Shown: positions 17,675-26,417 of the stretch, one piece after another
Numbering within the stretch: position 1 is the first letter of the stretch
Layout: each line of letters starts with the position of its first letter
Assembly (NCBI GenBank): GCA_900538365.1
Contig: UPXT01000007.1
Location: 1 to 64,000, forward strand
Direction of reading: 5' to 3'
DNA: 64,000 nt
Origin: an uncultured Acidaminococcus sp.
GTDB taxonomy: Bacteria; Bacillota; Negativicutes; Acidaminococcales; Acidaminococcaceae
The notes under the pieces: generated by a model
Seen by the model: the letters and a program-made list of their open reading frames with translations, nothing else
What the model was told of the DNA's origin: nothing
Databases searched by the model: none
Translations under genes and position numbers: made by a program

Positions 17675-17713
17675 GTCACCCCCACTGCGGATTGGTTCCG
17701 CAATGAGGGTGTA
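17675..17713 (-). terminator. Terminator of metQ
   Basis: Imperfect stem built on TGCGGA/TCCGCA with flanking ACCC/GGGT pairs, followed on the minus strand by ACTTTTTTT. Confidence 0.8.
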
Positions 17714-17744
17714 CCCTTTTGCACCATGAGGCCTTGATTCGGTC

Positions 17745-18572
17745 TTAGAAAGCCGGGATTACGGCCCCTTTATACTTTTCTTCGATGAATTTCTTGACTT
17801 CCGGGCTCGTCAGGGCCTTTTTCAGGGCCTGGATTTCCTTGCGGTTTTCATCGCCCTTTCGAACAGCAACAATATTGGCATAAGGAGAATCCTTCGGTTC
17901 GATGAACAGGGCGTCCTTCGTCGGGTTCAGCTTGGCTTCCATGGCAAAGTTGGAGTTGATGACGGCAAGATCCACATCATCTAAGGTGCGGGGCAGCATA
18001 GCAGCTTCCGCTTCGGTGATCTTGAGGTTCTTCGGGTTCTCCACGATATCCCCGACCGTTGCCGCAATGCCGACGCCATCTTTTAACTTGATGAGGCCTG
18101 CTTTAGCAAGGATATTGAGGGCACGGCCGCCGTTGGTTGGGTCGTTCGGGATGGCGACTTTGGCTCCATCGGGAACGTTCTTGATGTCTTTCAGTTTCTT
18201 GGAATAGACCCCCATCGGTTCGATATGGACAGCAACAAGGTTCACCAGATCAAGTTTGCGGTCAGCAGCAAACTTTTTCAGATAAGGTTCATGCTGGAAG
18301 AAGTTTGCGTCAATTTCCTTATCATTCAGGCTAAGGTTTGGCTTGACGTAATCCGTAAATTCAATGATCTGGAGATCGATGCCCTCTTTAGCAAGGAGCG
18401 GTTTGATCTCGTTTAGGATTTCCGCATGTGGAACCGGCGTGGCACCGACTTTCATCACGACTTTCTTGTCGCTGCCTTGAGCAGCTTCTTTCTTCTCACC
18501 GCCGCAGCCGGCAGCAAGAACGCCGAGGGCGAGGAGGCCAGCGAGGGCCCAAACTGTTTTCTTCATAGTCAT
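17745..18572 (-). CDS. metQ: MetQ/NlpA-family substrate-binding lipoprotein (D/L-methionine uptake)
   Basis: Lipid-anchored binding protein of a methionine ABC importer. It has a signal with lipobox LAAGC (Cys at about residue 22), then VGATPVPHAEILNEIKP, NFFQHEPYL, and VAIPNDPTNGGRALNIL, all diagnostic. The start at 18572 lies six bases from GAAAGG; ATGs at 18578 and 18566 are alternatives. No metN or metI lies beside it, so this copy is an orphan or its partners are elsewhere. No SAM riboswitch pattern is seen. A minus-strand TATAAT at 18624-18629 is a possible -10. Confidence 0.92.
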   Translation of the reverse strand: MTMKKTVWALAGLLALGVLAAGCGGEKKEAAQGSDKKVVMKVGATPVPHAEILNEIKPLLAKEGIDLQIIEFTDYVKPNLSLNDKEIDANFFQHEPYLKKFAADRKLDLVNLVAVHIEPMGVYSKKLKDIKNVPDGAKVAIPNDPTNGGRALNILAKAGLIKLKDGVGIAATVGDIVENPKNLKITEAEAAMLPRTLDDVDLAVINSNFAMEAKLNPTKDALFIEPKDSPYANIVAVRKGDENRKEIQALKKALTSPEVKKFIEEKYKGAVIPAF

Positions 18573-18673
18573 CAACATCCTTTCAGAGGACCCCGTCTGG
18601 GGCTTTATCTGCGTTATGATGTGATTATACCGTTATGCATGGAAAGGCACAAATATATAAAAGTTATGTCTTG

Positions 18674-19924
18674 TTATGCGTTCCAGTTATGGTTAACCCG
18701 TTCAGCCGCTTCCTTCTCAATATCCTCTGCCTTCCGCTGCAGGCGGGCAATACCCGAATCCATGGCCACTTTTGCCACAGCCCCGGCAATGGCAGGTACG
18801 ATACGGCGGTCAAATGCTCCGGGGACAACATAGTCCTCACGCAGTTCATCCTCAGGAATGAGACCTGAAATGGCATGGACAGCAGCGACCTTCATCTCTT
18901 CCGTAATGGCAGAGGCGCGGACAGCCAGGGCTCCGCGGAAAATGCCAGGGAAGACGCAGACATTATTGACCTGGTTCGGGGCATCGCTGCGGCCCGTTCC
19001 AGCCACAAGGACGCCAGCTGCCTTGGCTTCTTCGTAGGTCGTTTCGGGAACGGGGTTTGCAAGGGCCAGGACAACGGCTTTGGGGGCCATGCTTTCCATG
19101 ATTTCCTTCGTGAAAAGGCGCGGTCCTGATACGCCGATAAGGACGTCTGCCCCCTTGGCGGCACCGGCAAGGTTTCCTTTATAATGGGCCTGATTGGTGA
19201 CGCTTGCCAGGTACTTTGTTGCCATATCCATTTCCCCGGGACGGCCCTCATAGACCGCGCCGTCAATATCGATCATCGTCAGGTCGTTTACGCCCAAGCG
19301 ATAGAGCAGCTTGCCAATGGCAGAGCCCGCAGCGCCGCAGCCGTTCACCACGACCTTGACCTTTGTAATGTCCTTTTTGGCAAAGCGCAGGGCGCCAAGG
19401 ACAGCAGCGCAGGCAATGATGGCAGTTCCGTGCTGGTCATCATGGAAAACCGGGATGGAGCAGCGTTTGATAAGCTCATTTTCAATCCAGTAGCATTTTG
19501 GCGAGGCAATGTCTTCTAAGTTGATGCCGCCAAAAGAAGGCTGGAGTTTCGTGACAATGTTCACGAATTCTTCCGGATCTTTGGTGTCAATACAGATGGG
19601 GACAGAATCAATATCACCAAATTTTTTATAGAGAACGGATTTGCCTTCCATGACTGGCATGGCCGCTTCCGGACCAATGTCCCCCAACCCCAGGACGCGG
19701 GTCCCATCACTGATGACGGCGACCATATTGCCCCGGCAGGTGTATTCAAAGGAAAGGTCGGGGTTTTCCTTGATCTTGCGGCACGGCTCGGCAACGCCCG
19801 GCGTATAGGCAAGGGCAAGATCATGGCCATTTTCAAGAGGCGCCTTGCAGCGCACTTCCAGCTTTCCATGGAATTTCTTGTGAAGCGCCAGGGCTTCGGC
19901 ATTGATTTTTTCCGTATCTGCCAT
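18674..19924 (-). CDS. NAD(P)-dependent malic enzyme (oxaloacetate-decarboxylating)
   Basis: Converts malate to pyruvate and CO2 with NAD(P)H formation. The 416-residue form matches short bacterial malic enzymes without a phosphotransacetylase tail. Motifs include [43 protein letters not shown] (metal-binding Asp pair) and [15 protein letters not shown] for dinucleotide binding. The ATG at 19924 is eight bases from AGGAGG; the longer in-frame extension to 19966 crosses the ribosome site and is rejected. NAD versus NADP preference is not decided. Confidence 0.95.
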   Translation of the reverse strand: MADTEKINAEALALHKKFHGKLEVRCKAPLENGHDLALAYTPGVAEPCRKIKENPDLSFEYTCRGNMVAVISDGTRVLGLGDIGPEAAMPVMEGKSVLYKKFGDIDSVPICIDTKDPEEFVNIVTKLQPSFGGINLEDIASPKCYWIENELIKRCSIPVFHDDQHGTAIIACAAVLGALRFAKKDITKVKVVVNGCGAAGSAIGKLLYRLGVNDLTMIDIDGAVYEGRPGEMDMATKYLASVTNQAHYKGNLAGAAKGADVLIGVSGPRLFTKEIMESMAPKAVVLALANPVPETTYEEAKAAGVLVAGTGRSDAPNQVNNVCVFPGIFRGALAVRASAITEEMKVAAVHAISGLIPEDELREDYVVPGAFDRRIVPAIAGAVAKVAMDSGIARLQRKAEDIEKEAAERVNHNWNA

Positions 19925-19968
19925 AAGGGATTCCTCCTTTTTCCAAGGGCCTAAGGCCTCTTGCAATA

Positions 19969-19987
19969 AAAGGGCCCAAGGCCCTTT
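19969..19987 (-). terminator. Terminator of the rdgB-yfcE unit
   Basis: Perfect 8-bp stem AAAGGGCC/GGCCCTTT with 3-base loop; on the minus strand the arm ends in TTTTATT. Confidence 0.7.
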
Positions 19988-19999
19988 CTGATTCAGTGG

Positions 20000-20482
20000 T
20001 TATTTGGCAAGTTCCCGCACTTCAAAGAAGGGGGCCCTGCCCTTTTCGAGGGTCAGGATACCGTAGGTCGGTACGCCGCCCCGCGGTTTGGCTGCACTGC
20101 CGGGGTTGATGACAAGGATTCCGTCAATCACTTCATTGACGGGGATATGGATATGGCCAAAGACAACAACCTGGGCGTTTTTTTCCTGTCCCCAGTAGAT
20201 GAGATTATCCCAGCGGGAACGGGACACATAGCGGTTTCCATGCACCATGGCAAGGGTCGTTCCTTCGATCTTTGTGACAAGTTCCACAGGGCCCCTATCC
20301 TCATAGACGTCGCAATTTCCGCAGACAGCATAGACGGGCACACCGGTCTTTGCTTCCAGATAGGGCGCATCCTGACTGCAGTCACCGGCATGAAGCCAGA
20401 GATCGACCTTTCCCGCGTCAAGGATGACGCGGTCCATGGCCTTTTTGACGCCATGGGTATCACTGATGACTCCAATCCTCAT
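20000..20482 (-). CDS. YfcE/MJ0936-family metallophosphoesterase
   Basis: Calcineurin-like phosphodiesterase of 160 residues using two metal ions. Motifs: VISDTHG (N-terminal), LWLHAGD, VCGNCD, VHGNR and FGHIHIP. The ATG at 20482 overlaps the rdgB stop as ATGA and has GGAG nine bases upstream; the in-frame ATG at 20497 lies inside rdgB and is less likely. Coupling with rdgB is common in Firmicutes and suggests a nucleotide housekeeping role, but the natural substrate of this family is uncertain. Confidence 0.9.
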   Translation of the reverse strand: MRIGVISDTHGVKKAMDRVILDAGKVDLWLHAGDCSQDAPYLEAKTGVPVYAVCGNCDVYEDRGPVELVTKIEGTTLAMVHGNRYVSRSRWDNLIYWGQEKNAQVVVFGHIHIPVNEVIDGILVINPGSAAKPRGGVPTYGILTLEKGRAPFFEVRELAK

Positions 20483-21069
20483 TTCATCTTTCTCCATTGG
20501 CTGACAAGTTTCTTTGCCGCTTTGGCGCGGTGGCTGATGCCGTTCTTTTCTTCCAGGGTGGCTTCTCCCAAAGGTTTATGGAGTTCCGTCGACCAAAATA
20601 GCGGATCGTAGCCAAACCCATTGGTGCCATGCGGTTCATGGAGCAGGATGCCATCACAGATGCCGCTTGATTCAACGACAATCTTGCCTTCGGGACTGGC
20701 AACGGCAAGGGCACAGAAAAAACGGCAGTTGCGGCGGACCTGCATCTTCATATTGGCAAGCAGGAGGTCATTGTTTTCCTCGTCCGTGGCCTCTTCTCCC
20801 GCATAGCGGGCGGAACGGACACCCGGTGCGCCTTTGAGGCTCAGGACCTCAAGGCCGGAATCATCGGCCAGACACATCCGGCCCGTTGCTTTGGCATAGT
20901 ATGTCGCCTTCAGCCGCGCGTTGGCGGAAAAGGTCTTCCCCGTTTCTTCCGGCTCGGGGATATCCGGAAAATCATTTAGACAGCAAAAATCAAGTCCCAA
21001 GGCTTCCAGAAGAACCTTGAATTCTTCCATCTTGCCTTGGTTATGGGTCGCAATAACGACTTGTTGCAT
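20479..21069 (-). CDS. rdgB: RdgB/HAM1 non-canonical purine NTP pyrophosphatase (dITP/XTP)
   Basis: Hydrolyses dITP, ITP and XTP to monophosphates, keeping deaminated purines out of DNA. The 196-residue protein opens with VVIATHNQGKMEEF and has CLADDSGLEV, RSARYAGE and FGYDPLF, all standard. The ATG at 21069 has GGGTGA seven bases upstream; an in-frame GTG at 21084 is less likely. Translationally coupled to the phosphoesterase gene. Confidence 0.95.
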   Translation of the reverse strand: MQQVVIATHNQGKMEEFKVLLEALGLDFCCLNDFPDIPEPEETGKTFSANARLKATYYAKATGRMCLADDSGLEVLSLKGAPGVRSARYAGEEATDEENNDLLLANMKMQVRRNCRFFCALAVASPEGKIVVESSGICDGILLHEPHGTNGFGYDPLFWSTELHKPLGEATLEEKNGISHRAKAAKKLVSQWRKMK

Positions 21070-21212
21070 GTATGGTTCACCCACTTTCTATACGTTATAT
21101 TGTAACTGGTTTTGAGGGGATTGACAACAAATTAAGGGGAGGGGAAGAAAGCTTGGCCGTAGGATGCCATTTTTCCTTATTCCTGTCCGTGCGATTTGGG
21201 TGCCGATGAGAA

Positions 21213-21239
21213 AAAAGCCCCCGCCGAAGCGGGGGCTTT
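21213..21239 (-). terminator. Terminator of the thioesterase/CofE-like operon
   Basis: Perfect GC stem (AAAGCCCCCGC with GCGGGGGCTTT) followed on the minus strand by TTTTTTCTC, four bases after the last stop codon. Confidence 0.92.
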
Positions 21240-21242
21240 CCA

Positions 21243-21887
21243 TTAGCGGATGAAGTCCTTGATGATGCAGATTGGGGTCTTCTGGCTGGCGTTGCCAAAG
21301 GGGTTGTCAATGAGAATTTTTTCCACAAGACGGGGATCGACGCCTTTGGTTGCGCCCAAAACGCAGGAGCGCTTGAGGTCGTTGACATCAGCTACCGCTG
21401 CGCCAAAGCAGCCCAGACCGCGTTTGATGCTTTCTGCCACTTTGGAAGCATGTTTTGGTCCGAGGACAATATGCTTATCATAGGGTGGCATGGTTCCCGT
21501 AATATCATCGACTAGACGGGCCTGTTCCCCACCCAAGCGGTAGAACCAGCCGGCCTTGCCAGCAAGTTTCATAAAAAACCCGGCAACGACGGCAAAGGTG
21601 ATGCGCAGCGTGCCTTCTTCATTGATGAGGCTCTGCATGGAATTCCAGTTGGAAATGCTGCCATAACCAGGAAAGAGCTGGGAAAAAACTTTGGCCGCAA
21701 AGCCAATCTTCAGCGTTTCCGGACGGATGGCCCGATTTTGCGTAATGGCTACGACACTTTCCGCTACACAGACCACATCGCGGGGGCCAATCATGGAACC
21801 GCCAAATTCCTTGATGGCATCGACAATATTATCATGGACTGTCAGGATGCGGGTCGGCACAGGAAGGATTTCATATTTCTCAGCCAT
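21243..21887 (-). CDS. CofE-like protein (F420-0:gamma-glutamyl ligase fold)
   Basis: A 214-residue protein with family features: LPVPTRILTVHDNIVDAI near the N-terminus, GPRDVVCVAESVVAITQNR, and GATKGVDPRLVEKILIDNPFGN at the C-terminus. Archaeal and actinobacterial CofE adds glutamate to coenzyme F420. No other F420 gene is present in the window and fermentative Firmicutes generally do not make F420, so a different amide ligation is plausible. The ATG at 21887 is preceded by GGAGGTG, inside the tail of the upstream gene, which indicates coupling. Confidence 0.75.
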   Translation of the reverse strand: MAEKYEILPVPTRILTVHDNIVDAIKEFGGSMIGPRDVVCVAESVVAITQNRAIRPETLKIGFAAKVFSQLFPGYGSISNWNSMQSLINEEGTLRITFAVVAGFFMKLAGKAGWFYRLGGEQARLVDDITGTMPPYDKHIVLGPKHASKVAESIKRGLGCFGAAVADVNDLKRSCVLGATKGVDPRLVEKILIDNPFGNASQKTPICIIKDFIR

Positions 21888-22419
21888 GGTAAGCACCTCC
21901 AACCAATTTCTTGACATCTTCCGCATAAATCGTTTCAAAAGCCTTGCGGACGTAATGATCTTTGCGGCCCACACCGGTCAGGTAGATGCAAAGGTCCATG
22001 TCGACCATATGGCGCAGGGTATCGCGGATATTTTTCCCATTGCGCGCTTCAAAGAAAAGGGTCACGACAAGGGTCCGTTCCACACCGGGGTTCATAATGA
22101 CCGCTTCGAAATAGTTGTCGTCCCGGCGAGCCGTATCAAGTTCCAAACGGCCCCAGCACATGGCATCAGGGAACTGTTCCCGCGGCAGATAAGGACGCAC
22201 AAAAGCATCTGTAATGGCCGCAATCTGGCTGCTCGTGTTCCGCATGGGTACGGTGAAACTAAAGACCGCACGGTCCGTTTCGATTTTCTCGAGTTTCAAA
22301 GCCGACCGTTCATCGATGCAAACGTGAGTATCGTCCGTCGGTTTCAAAAACGCGTAGACCGTCATGACCAAGGCTCCCAGGACGCACAGGCCCAGGATGA
22401 GATAAATAAAATTCAACAT
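21880..22419 (-). CDS. Membrane-anchored protein of unknown function
   Basis: A 179-residue protein with a single N-terminal membrane segment (about residues 3-25) and a soluble domain facing either side of the membrane. The soluble part reads as a mixed alpha/beta fold with no motif I recognise; two cysteines at about 34 and 88. It overlaps the thioesterase stop by 7 bases and the CofE-like start by 8, so the three are one translationally coupled operon and probably act together. Confidence 0.75.
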   Translation of the reverse strand: MLNFIYLILGLCVLGALVMTVYAFLKPTDDTHVCIDERSALKLEKIETDRAVFSFTVPMRNTSSQIAAITDAFVRPYLPREQFPDAMCWGRLELDTARRDDNYFEAVIMNPGVERTLVVTLFFEARNGKNIRDTLRHMVDMDLCIYLTGVGRKDHYVRKAFETIYAEDVKKLVGGAYHG

Positions 22420-22841
22420 TCCTTTCTCGTCTCCCTTTCCTCTTCCAGCATTTTATTCAAACGTTCCATATAGGTATCACTCAGCCGCGCAACCTTTCCT
22501 TCGGGCGTCGTAATGCCGTTTGTGGTCTTTCCCTCGGCAAGGAGCACGCCATCTTTGGCTCGCAGGGCCCGATAGGAAAAACCGAGCTTCACTTTGCTGA
22601 GTTTTTCAAGGACGGTTTCAATGATAACTTCATCATCAAAATGGGCCGACTGACGATAGCGGCAATTCACATCGACAATAGGAACCATGAACCCTTCCCC
22701 CATCATCTCATTGAGGTCAATGCCCGCCTGCCGCAAATATTCCACCCGCCCCATCTCAAACCAGCGCAGGTAATTGGCATGGTGTACAACGCCCATGAGG
22801 TCGGTCTCATAGAACCGGACCTTGAGTGAGAACGATACCAT
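22413..22841 (-). CDS. YbgC-like 4-hydroxybenzoyl-CoA-type acyl-CoA thioesterase
   Basis: Hot-dog fold thioesterase of 142 residues. RFYETDLMGVVHHANYLRWFE near the N-terminus holds the catalytic Asp and His of the YbgC group. The ATG at 22841 has AGGAG eight bases upstream. A longer in-frame reading would run through the tRNA gene and is rejected. First gene of a three-gene operon with a membrane protein and a CofE-like protein. Acyl substrate unknown. Confidence 0.88.
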   Translation of the reverse strand: MVSFSLKVRFYETDLMGVVHHANYLRWFEMGRVEYLRQAGIDLNEMMGEGFMVPIVDVNCRYRQSAHFDDEVIIETVLEKLSKVKLGFSYRALRAKDGVLLAEGKTTNGITTPEGKVARLSDTYMERLNKMLEEERETRKEC

Positions 22842-22926
22842 CGTGTCATCTCCTTTACCCCGGAATAGGCAAAACAACAGAAATCCCCATAAAACGCTGT
22901 GGCGATTCATGGGGTCAAATCCAATA

Positions 22927-23001
22927 TGGTACGCCTGGGCGGAATCGAACCGCCGCACACGGCTCCGGAGGCCGTTGCTCTATCCACTGAGCTACAGGCG
23001 T
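22927..23001 (-). tRNA. tRNA-Arg, anticodon CCG
   Basis: Complete cloverleaf on the minus strand: acceptor ACGCCTG/CAGGCGT, D arm GCTCAGTGGATAGAGC, anticodon stem ACGGC/GCCGT with loop CTCCGGA (CCG at 22966-22968), T arm GGCGGTTCGATTCCGCC, discriminator A and encoded CCA at 22927-22929. Reads CGG arginine codons. Confidence 0.97.
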
Positions 23002-23022
23002 ATGTCATGTCTGACGGAGGCT

Positions 23023-23051
23023 ATTATAGCATAAATGATGGGCTTTATCAA
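23023..23051 (-). promoter_or_regulatory. Promoter of tRNA-Arg
   Basis: Minus-strand TTGATA (23046-23051), 17-bp spacer, TATAAT (23023-23028) preceded by TGC (extended -10). The -10 ends 21 bases before the tRNA 5' end. Confidence 0.85.
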
Positions 23052-23106
23052 ATTCTTTTCGCTTTGGCGCCAAAAAAGTTTTTGTAAAATGATCTTGCCC
23101 TGCTCC

Positions 23107-23715
23107 CTACCGCTTCATGAGGGAAAGGAAACGCTCCACCGGAAGGAGCCGGTAAAGAACAAGACAGATGACAAGGTTAGGCAATAGATAGGTCAGATTG
23201 GTGACAAAGGAATAGAGATAGACCGAAGTCCCTGCCGGTGCGTAGCTGCCAAAAAAGACGACGCCCGAAAGAAAATGGAACAAAAGCCGTACCGCCACGG
23301 CAGCCGTAATCCCTGCCATGCGGTGCCGGGGAAAACAGCCGGCAAGGCCAAGGGCCATAAAAGGCAGGGGATAGTCGAAAAGGACCTGGATTGGATGCAG
23401 GATATAAGGTGCCATCAAAAGGTTCATAAGACTGTAGGCAAAACCTGCCAGCATACCCACTTCCGTTCCATAGGCAAAACTGATGAAAAAAAGGGGCAGC
23501 ATGCCGCCAAGCGTGACCGAGCCTCCGTTAGGCATCCGGTAAAAAGGAAAGGCCGTAAGGATCACGGCCATGGCAAGCATAAGGCCGATGCTCGCCGCCA
23601 TGGGCACGGACAGCCGCACCTGTTTGATCTTTAGGAGCGCCAGCAGCAGGAAAAAGAGGGCAAAAAGGCTAAGGGCCGCACTCGGCACGTTCATGAGCTG
23701 CGTCAAAAGTTCCAT
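23107..23715 (-). CDS. thiT: ThiT thiamine S component of an ECF transporter
   Basis: High-affinity thiamine-binding membrane subunit that pairs with the general ECF module. The 202-residue protein has six hydrophobic segments and ThiT motifs GGSVTLGGMLPLFFISFAYG and YILHPIQVLFDYPLPFMALG. It lies one base after the nfo stop on the same strand, so it is co-transcribed with nfo. No TPP riboswitch is visible upstream, unlike many thiT genes. Together with thiW this suggests reliance on imported thiamine or its precursors. Confidence 0.93.
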   Translation of the reverse strand: MELLTQLMNVPSAALSLFALFFLLLALLKIKQVRLSVPMAASIGLMLAMAVILTAFPFYRMPNGGSVTLGGMLPLFFISFAYGTEVGMLAGFAYSLMNLLMAPYILHPIQVLFDYPLPFMALGLAGCFPRHRMAGITAAVAVRLLFHFLSGVVFFGSYAPAGTSVYLYSFVTNLTYLLPNLVICLVLYRLLPVERFLSLMKR

Positions 23716-23716
23716 C

Positions 23717-24550
23717 TTACTTTGCCGCCTCCTGCCGCATCATGTCAATTTCATGGGCATAGCCCGAAAGCTCGTTCGGCGTTTCAAGGATAAAAGGCAG
23801 GCCAGATAAGGCAGGGTGACGGACGACGCGGGAAAGGGCCTGCTTGCCAATCAGTCCTTCGCCGATCTTTTCATGACGATCCTTATGGGCGCCCAAAGGA
23901 TTCTTGCTGTCATTGAGATGGATGGCTTTTAAGCGGGACAGGCCAATGGCGCGGTCAAATTCACGAATAACGCCATCTAGGTCAGAGACAATATCATAGC
24001 CCCCATCCCAGATATGGCAGGTATCAAGGCAGACGCCGACCTTATCCTGAAGGACAACGCGGTCCAAGATGGCGCGGATTTCCTCAAAGCTGCGCCCCAC
24101 TTCCGTGCCCTTGCCGGCCATGGTCTCGAGCAGCAGCGTTGTCTGCTGATTTTCATAAAGAACGCGGTTGAGGCACGCCGCAATGAGTTCAATACCGGTT
24201 TCCGGGCCCTGCCCCAGGTGGTTGCCCGGATGCATGTTGTAATAATTTCCCGGCAGGGCATCCAGTTTATGGAGGTCATCGGCGATGGTTTCAAGGGCAA
24301 ACTGACGCACTTCTTCCTTTGTGGAAGCGGGATTCAAGGTATAGGGCGCATGGGCCACAAGGGGAACCGTCCCATAAGGCTCCCAGGCCTTTTTAAAAAG
24401 CTCCGCGTCCTTGGGATCAAAGGCCTTGGCCTTGCTGCCGCGGGGATTGCGGGTAAAAAACGCAAAAGTATCGGCTTTGATGCCGCGGGCCGTCTCCCCC
24501 ATGGCCGCAAAGCCTTTGGAAGAGGAAAGATGGCAGCCAATATGCAACAT
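23717..24550 (-). CDS. nfo: Deoxyribonuclease IV (AP endonuclease)
   Basis: Zinc-dependent endonuclease that cuts at abasic sites in base excision repair. The 277-residue protein has HIGCHLSSSKGF at the start, NMHPGNHLG, LLLETMAGKGTEVG, GVCLDTCHIWDGGYD and HLNDSKNPLGAHKDRHEKIG, the metal-ligand series of the family. The ATG at 24550 is eleven bases from AAAGGAG; upstream in-frame codons cross this site and lack motifs. Confidence 0.95.
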   Translation of the reverse strand: MLHIGCHLSSSKGFAAMGETARGIKADTFAFFTRNPRGSKAKAFDPKDAELFKKAWEPYGTVPLVAHAPYTLNPASTKEEVRQFALETIADDLHKLDALPGNYYNMHPGNHLGQGPETGIELIAACLNRVLYENQQTTLLLETMAGKGTEVGRSFEEIRAILDRVVLQDKVGVCLDTCHIWDGGYDIVSDLDGVIREFDRAIGLSRLKAIHLNDSKNPLGAHKDRHEKIGEGLIGKQALSRVVRHPALSGLPFILETPNELSGYAHEIDMMRQEAAK

Positions 24551-24620
24551 AAAAAAGGATCTCCTTTCAGTTTCTTCATAACAAGGGGCAAACGCCGTCC
24601 ATAGGCCCCATTGTACACTA

Positions 24621-24652
24621 AAGCGCGGTCCCATTTCAATGGGGCCGCGCTC
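24621..24652 (-). terminator. Probable terminator of the secA-to-hybrid-sensor gene series
   Basis: A 14-bp stem (AGCGCGGTCCCATT with AATGGGGCCGCGCT, one mismatch) lies ten bases after the last stop. The T-run is short (TTTA), so efficiency is uncertain. Confidence 0.6.
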
Positions 24653-24662
24653 GGTTATATTT

Positions 24663-26399
24663 TTACTTTTCGATGAAGGTCGCTAAGGTATGGAGCAGGT
24701 TCTCCTTTTCCAGGGGTTTCCGGATCTGGCCATTCATGCCGCTTGAAAGGGCATCTGCCACGTCCTCGGAAAGGACGTTTTCCGTCAGGGCCAAGATGGG
24801 AATGGTCTTGGCATCCTCGTGGTCCGCCATGCGGATAAGGCTTGCCGCTTCGCAGCCATCAACACCGGGCATATCAAGGTCCATCAAAATGGCTGCATAA
24901 TAGCCCTCGGAACTCCTGCCAAACATCTCACAGGCTTCCCGTCCATCGTGGGCCCGTTCCACGAGGATGCCCGTATTGGACAGGAGCTTTTCCAGGACTT
25001 CCATGCTAAGGTCGTTGTCATCAGCAGCAAGGAGACGTTTTCCCGCAAGAGGCATGAGCTTCTTATCACTTTCCGGAAGCTGGTGATACGTAAAGGGCAG
25101 TTCCATGGTAAAGCGGATACCCTCGCCGCTTTGGTTGTCAGCCTTGATGAGCCCGCCTAGGATGTGGACAAGGTTATGGGTTACGACAAGACCCAAACCG
25201 CCGTGGAAACTGGACCGTTCTTCCAGCTGGGAAACCATTTCAAAAGGCAGGAAGACCTTATCCATGAGCTCTTCGGGAATGCTCTTTCCTTCACAGGTGA
25301 CAACCACTTCCAGGATCACCTTGCGCTTTTTCTGTTCACGCCGGCGAATTTCACAGCGTAGGTGATGCTGCTCACCCGTAAAGAGCATGGCATTGGCCAA
25401 GAGGTTCATCATGACCTGTTCGAAGCGGACCCGGTCTCCATCAAGGGACAGGTGCTTTACGCCATCTGTTTCCATGGTAAAGTCGATCTGGCGGCGCTGC
25501 GCTTCCTGACTAAAGAGCGACTCAATGCGGCTGAGGACCCCATCAAGTTCAAAAGGTTCGCTTTTAAGCAACAAGGTGCCATTTTCCATGGCGGAAAGGT
25601 CAATGACATCGTTAAGAACCGAAAGGAGGTAGCGGACCTGATCCTGGCTTCCCTTCACGTAGGCCCGGCGCTGATCCACATTGTCCTCTTCGCCGGCAAG
25701 GGTCAGGTAGCCCATGATGGAATTAAGGGCTTCCCGCGTGTCACGGCTGATGCGGCTCATGAACTTACCTTTTGTTTCTGCATCATCACGGGCTTGGCTC
25801 ATGGCCGAATGCAGCTGGGCGCGGCGCTCCATTTCAAGGCTCTTTTGGTCATCGATGCGGCGGCGCAGAAAGAGTACATCCCGATGATGGCTGCGCCCTT
25901 TTTTCACGCCCTGAAGCAGGAAGCTGGCCCAATGATAGGTGCCTTCCCCGTCCTTGACGCGGGCCATGAATTCATAGGAGGAACAGGTCTTGCGCGTTCG
26001 TTCCAGGTTTGTCTGGAGTACTTCTTTTGTATATTTCAGCTGATCGCTGGGATGGAGTTCGCCAAAAATGGTCTCCACCGAATCAATGGGTATGGCCTTG
26101 GCCGTGACCCTTTCGCCCTCATCTTCATAGCAGTAGGCCGTATGGTGTTTGAGGTCAAGCTCGGCCACCCGGTCATAGGTTTCCACAAAATAGCCAATGA
26201 GACGGCCAATCCGATAGCGTGCCTTCCGTTCCTTGCGGACCTGCCGGGTCCGTAAAAAGTAAAGGAGGACCAAAAGGGCAATGAGGACCAGCGCGGAAAC
26301 AAGAACAATACCGACATTACGTTCAAGAAACACATACGCGGACCCTTCTGCAGGAAGGATGGCGGAAAGCGATTCCAGCCAAGATTTGATGAGATTCAT
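24663..26399 (-). CDS. Hybrid sensor protein with degenerate kinase core and intact receiver (predicted pseudokinase)
   Basis: A 578-residue membrane protein: one TM segment (about 27-49), a PAS-like region (about 70-185), DHp, HATPase and C-terminal receiver. At the DHp box the expected SH(E/D)IRTPLN reads SRDTREALN, so Arg219 (codon 25743-25745) replaces the phosphoacceptor His. The G1 box DTGIG-type reads TCEGKS, losing the Asp. The N box NLLANAM and GGLGL remain. The receiver is complete: DD pair, Asp507 in LMDLDMPG, Thr in LALTEN and Lys in RKPLE. It starts 18 bases after ctpA in a long envelope gene series. Confidence 0.85.
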   Translation of the reverse strand: MNLIKSWLESLSAILPAEGSAYVFLERNVGIVLVSALVLIALLVLLYFLRTRQVRKERKARYRIGRLIGYFVETYDRVAELDLKHHTAYCYEDEGERVTAKAIPIDSVETIFGELHPSDQLKYTKEVLQTNLERTRKTCSSYEFMARVKDGEGTYHWASFLLQGVKKGRSHHRDVLFLRRRIDDQKSLEMERRAQLHSAMSQARDDAETKGKFMSRISRDTREALNSIMGYLTLAGEEDNVDQRRAYVKGSQDQVRYLLSVLNDVIDLSAMENGTLLLKSEPFELDGVLSRIESLFSQEAQRRQIDFTMETDGVKHLSLDGDRVRFEQVMMNLLANAMLFTGEQHHLRCEIRRREQKKRKVILEVVVTCEGKSIPEELMDKVFLPFEMVSQLEERSSFHGGLGLVVTHNLVHILGGLIKADNQSGEGIRFTMELPFTYHQLPESDKKLMPLAGKRLLAADDNDLSMEVLEKLLSNTGILVERAHDGREACEMFGRSSEGYYAAILMDLDMPGVDGCEAASLIRMADHEDAKTIPILALTENVLSEDVADALSSGMNGQIRKPLEKENLLHTLATFIEK

Positions 26400-26417
26400 A
26401 ACGACTCCTTTCGGCGG

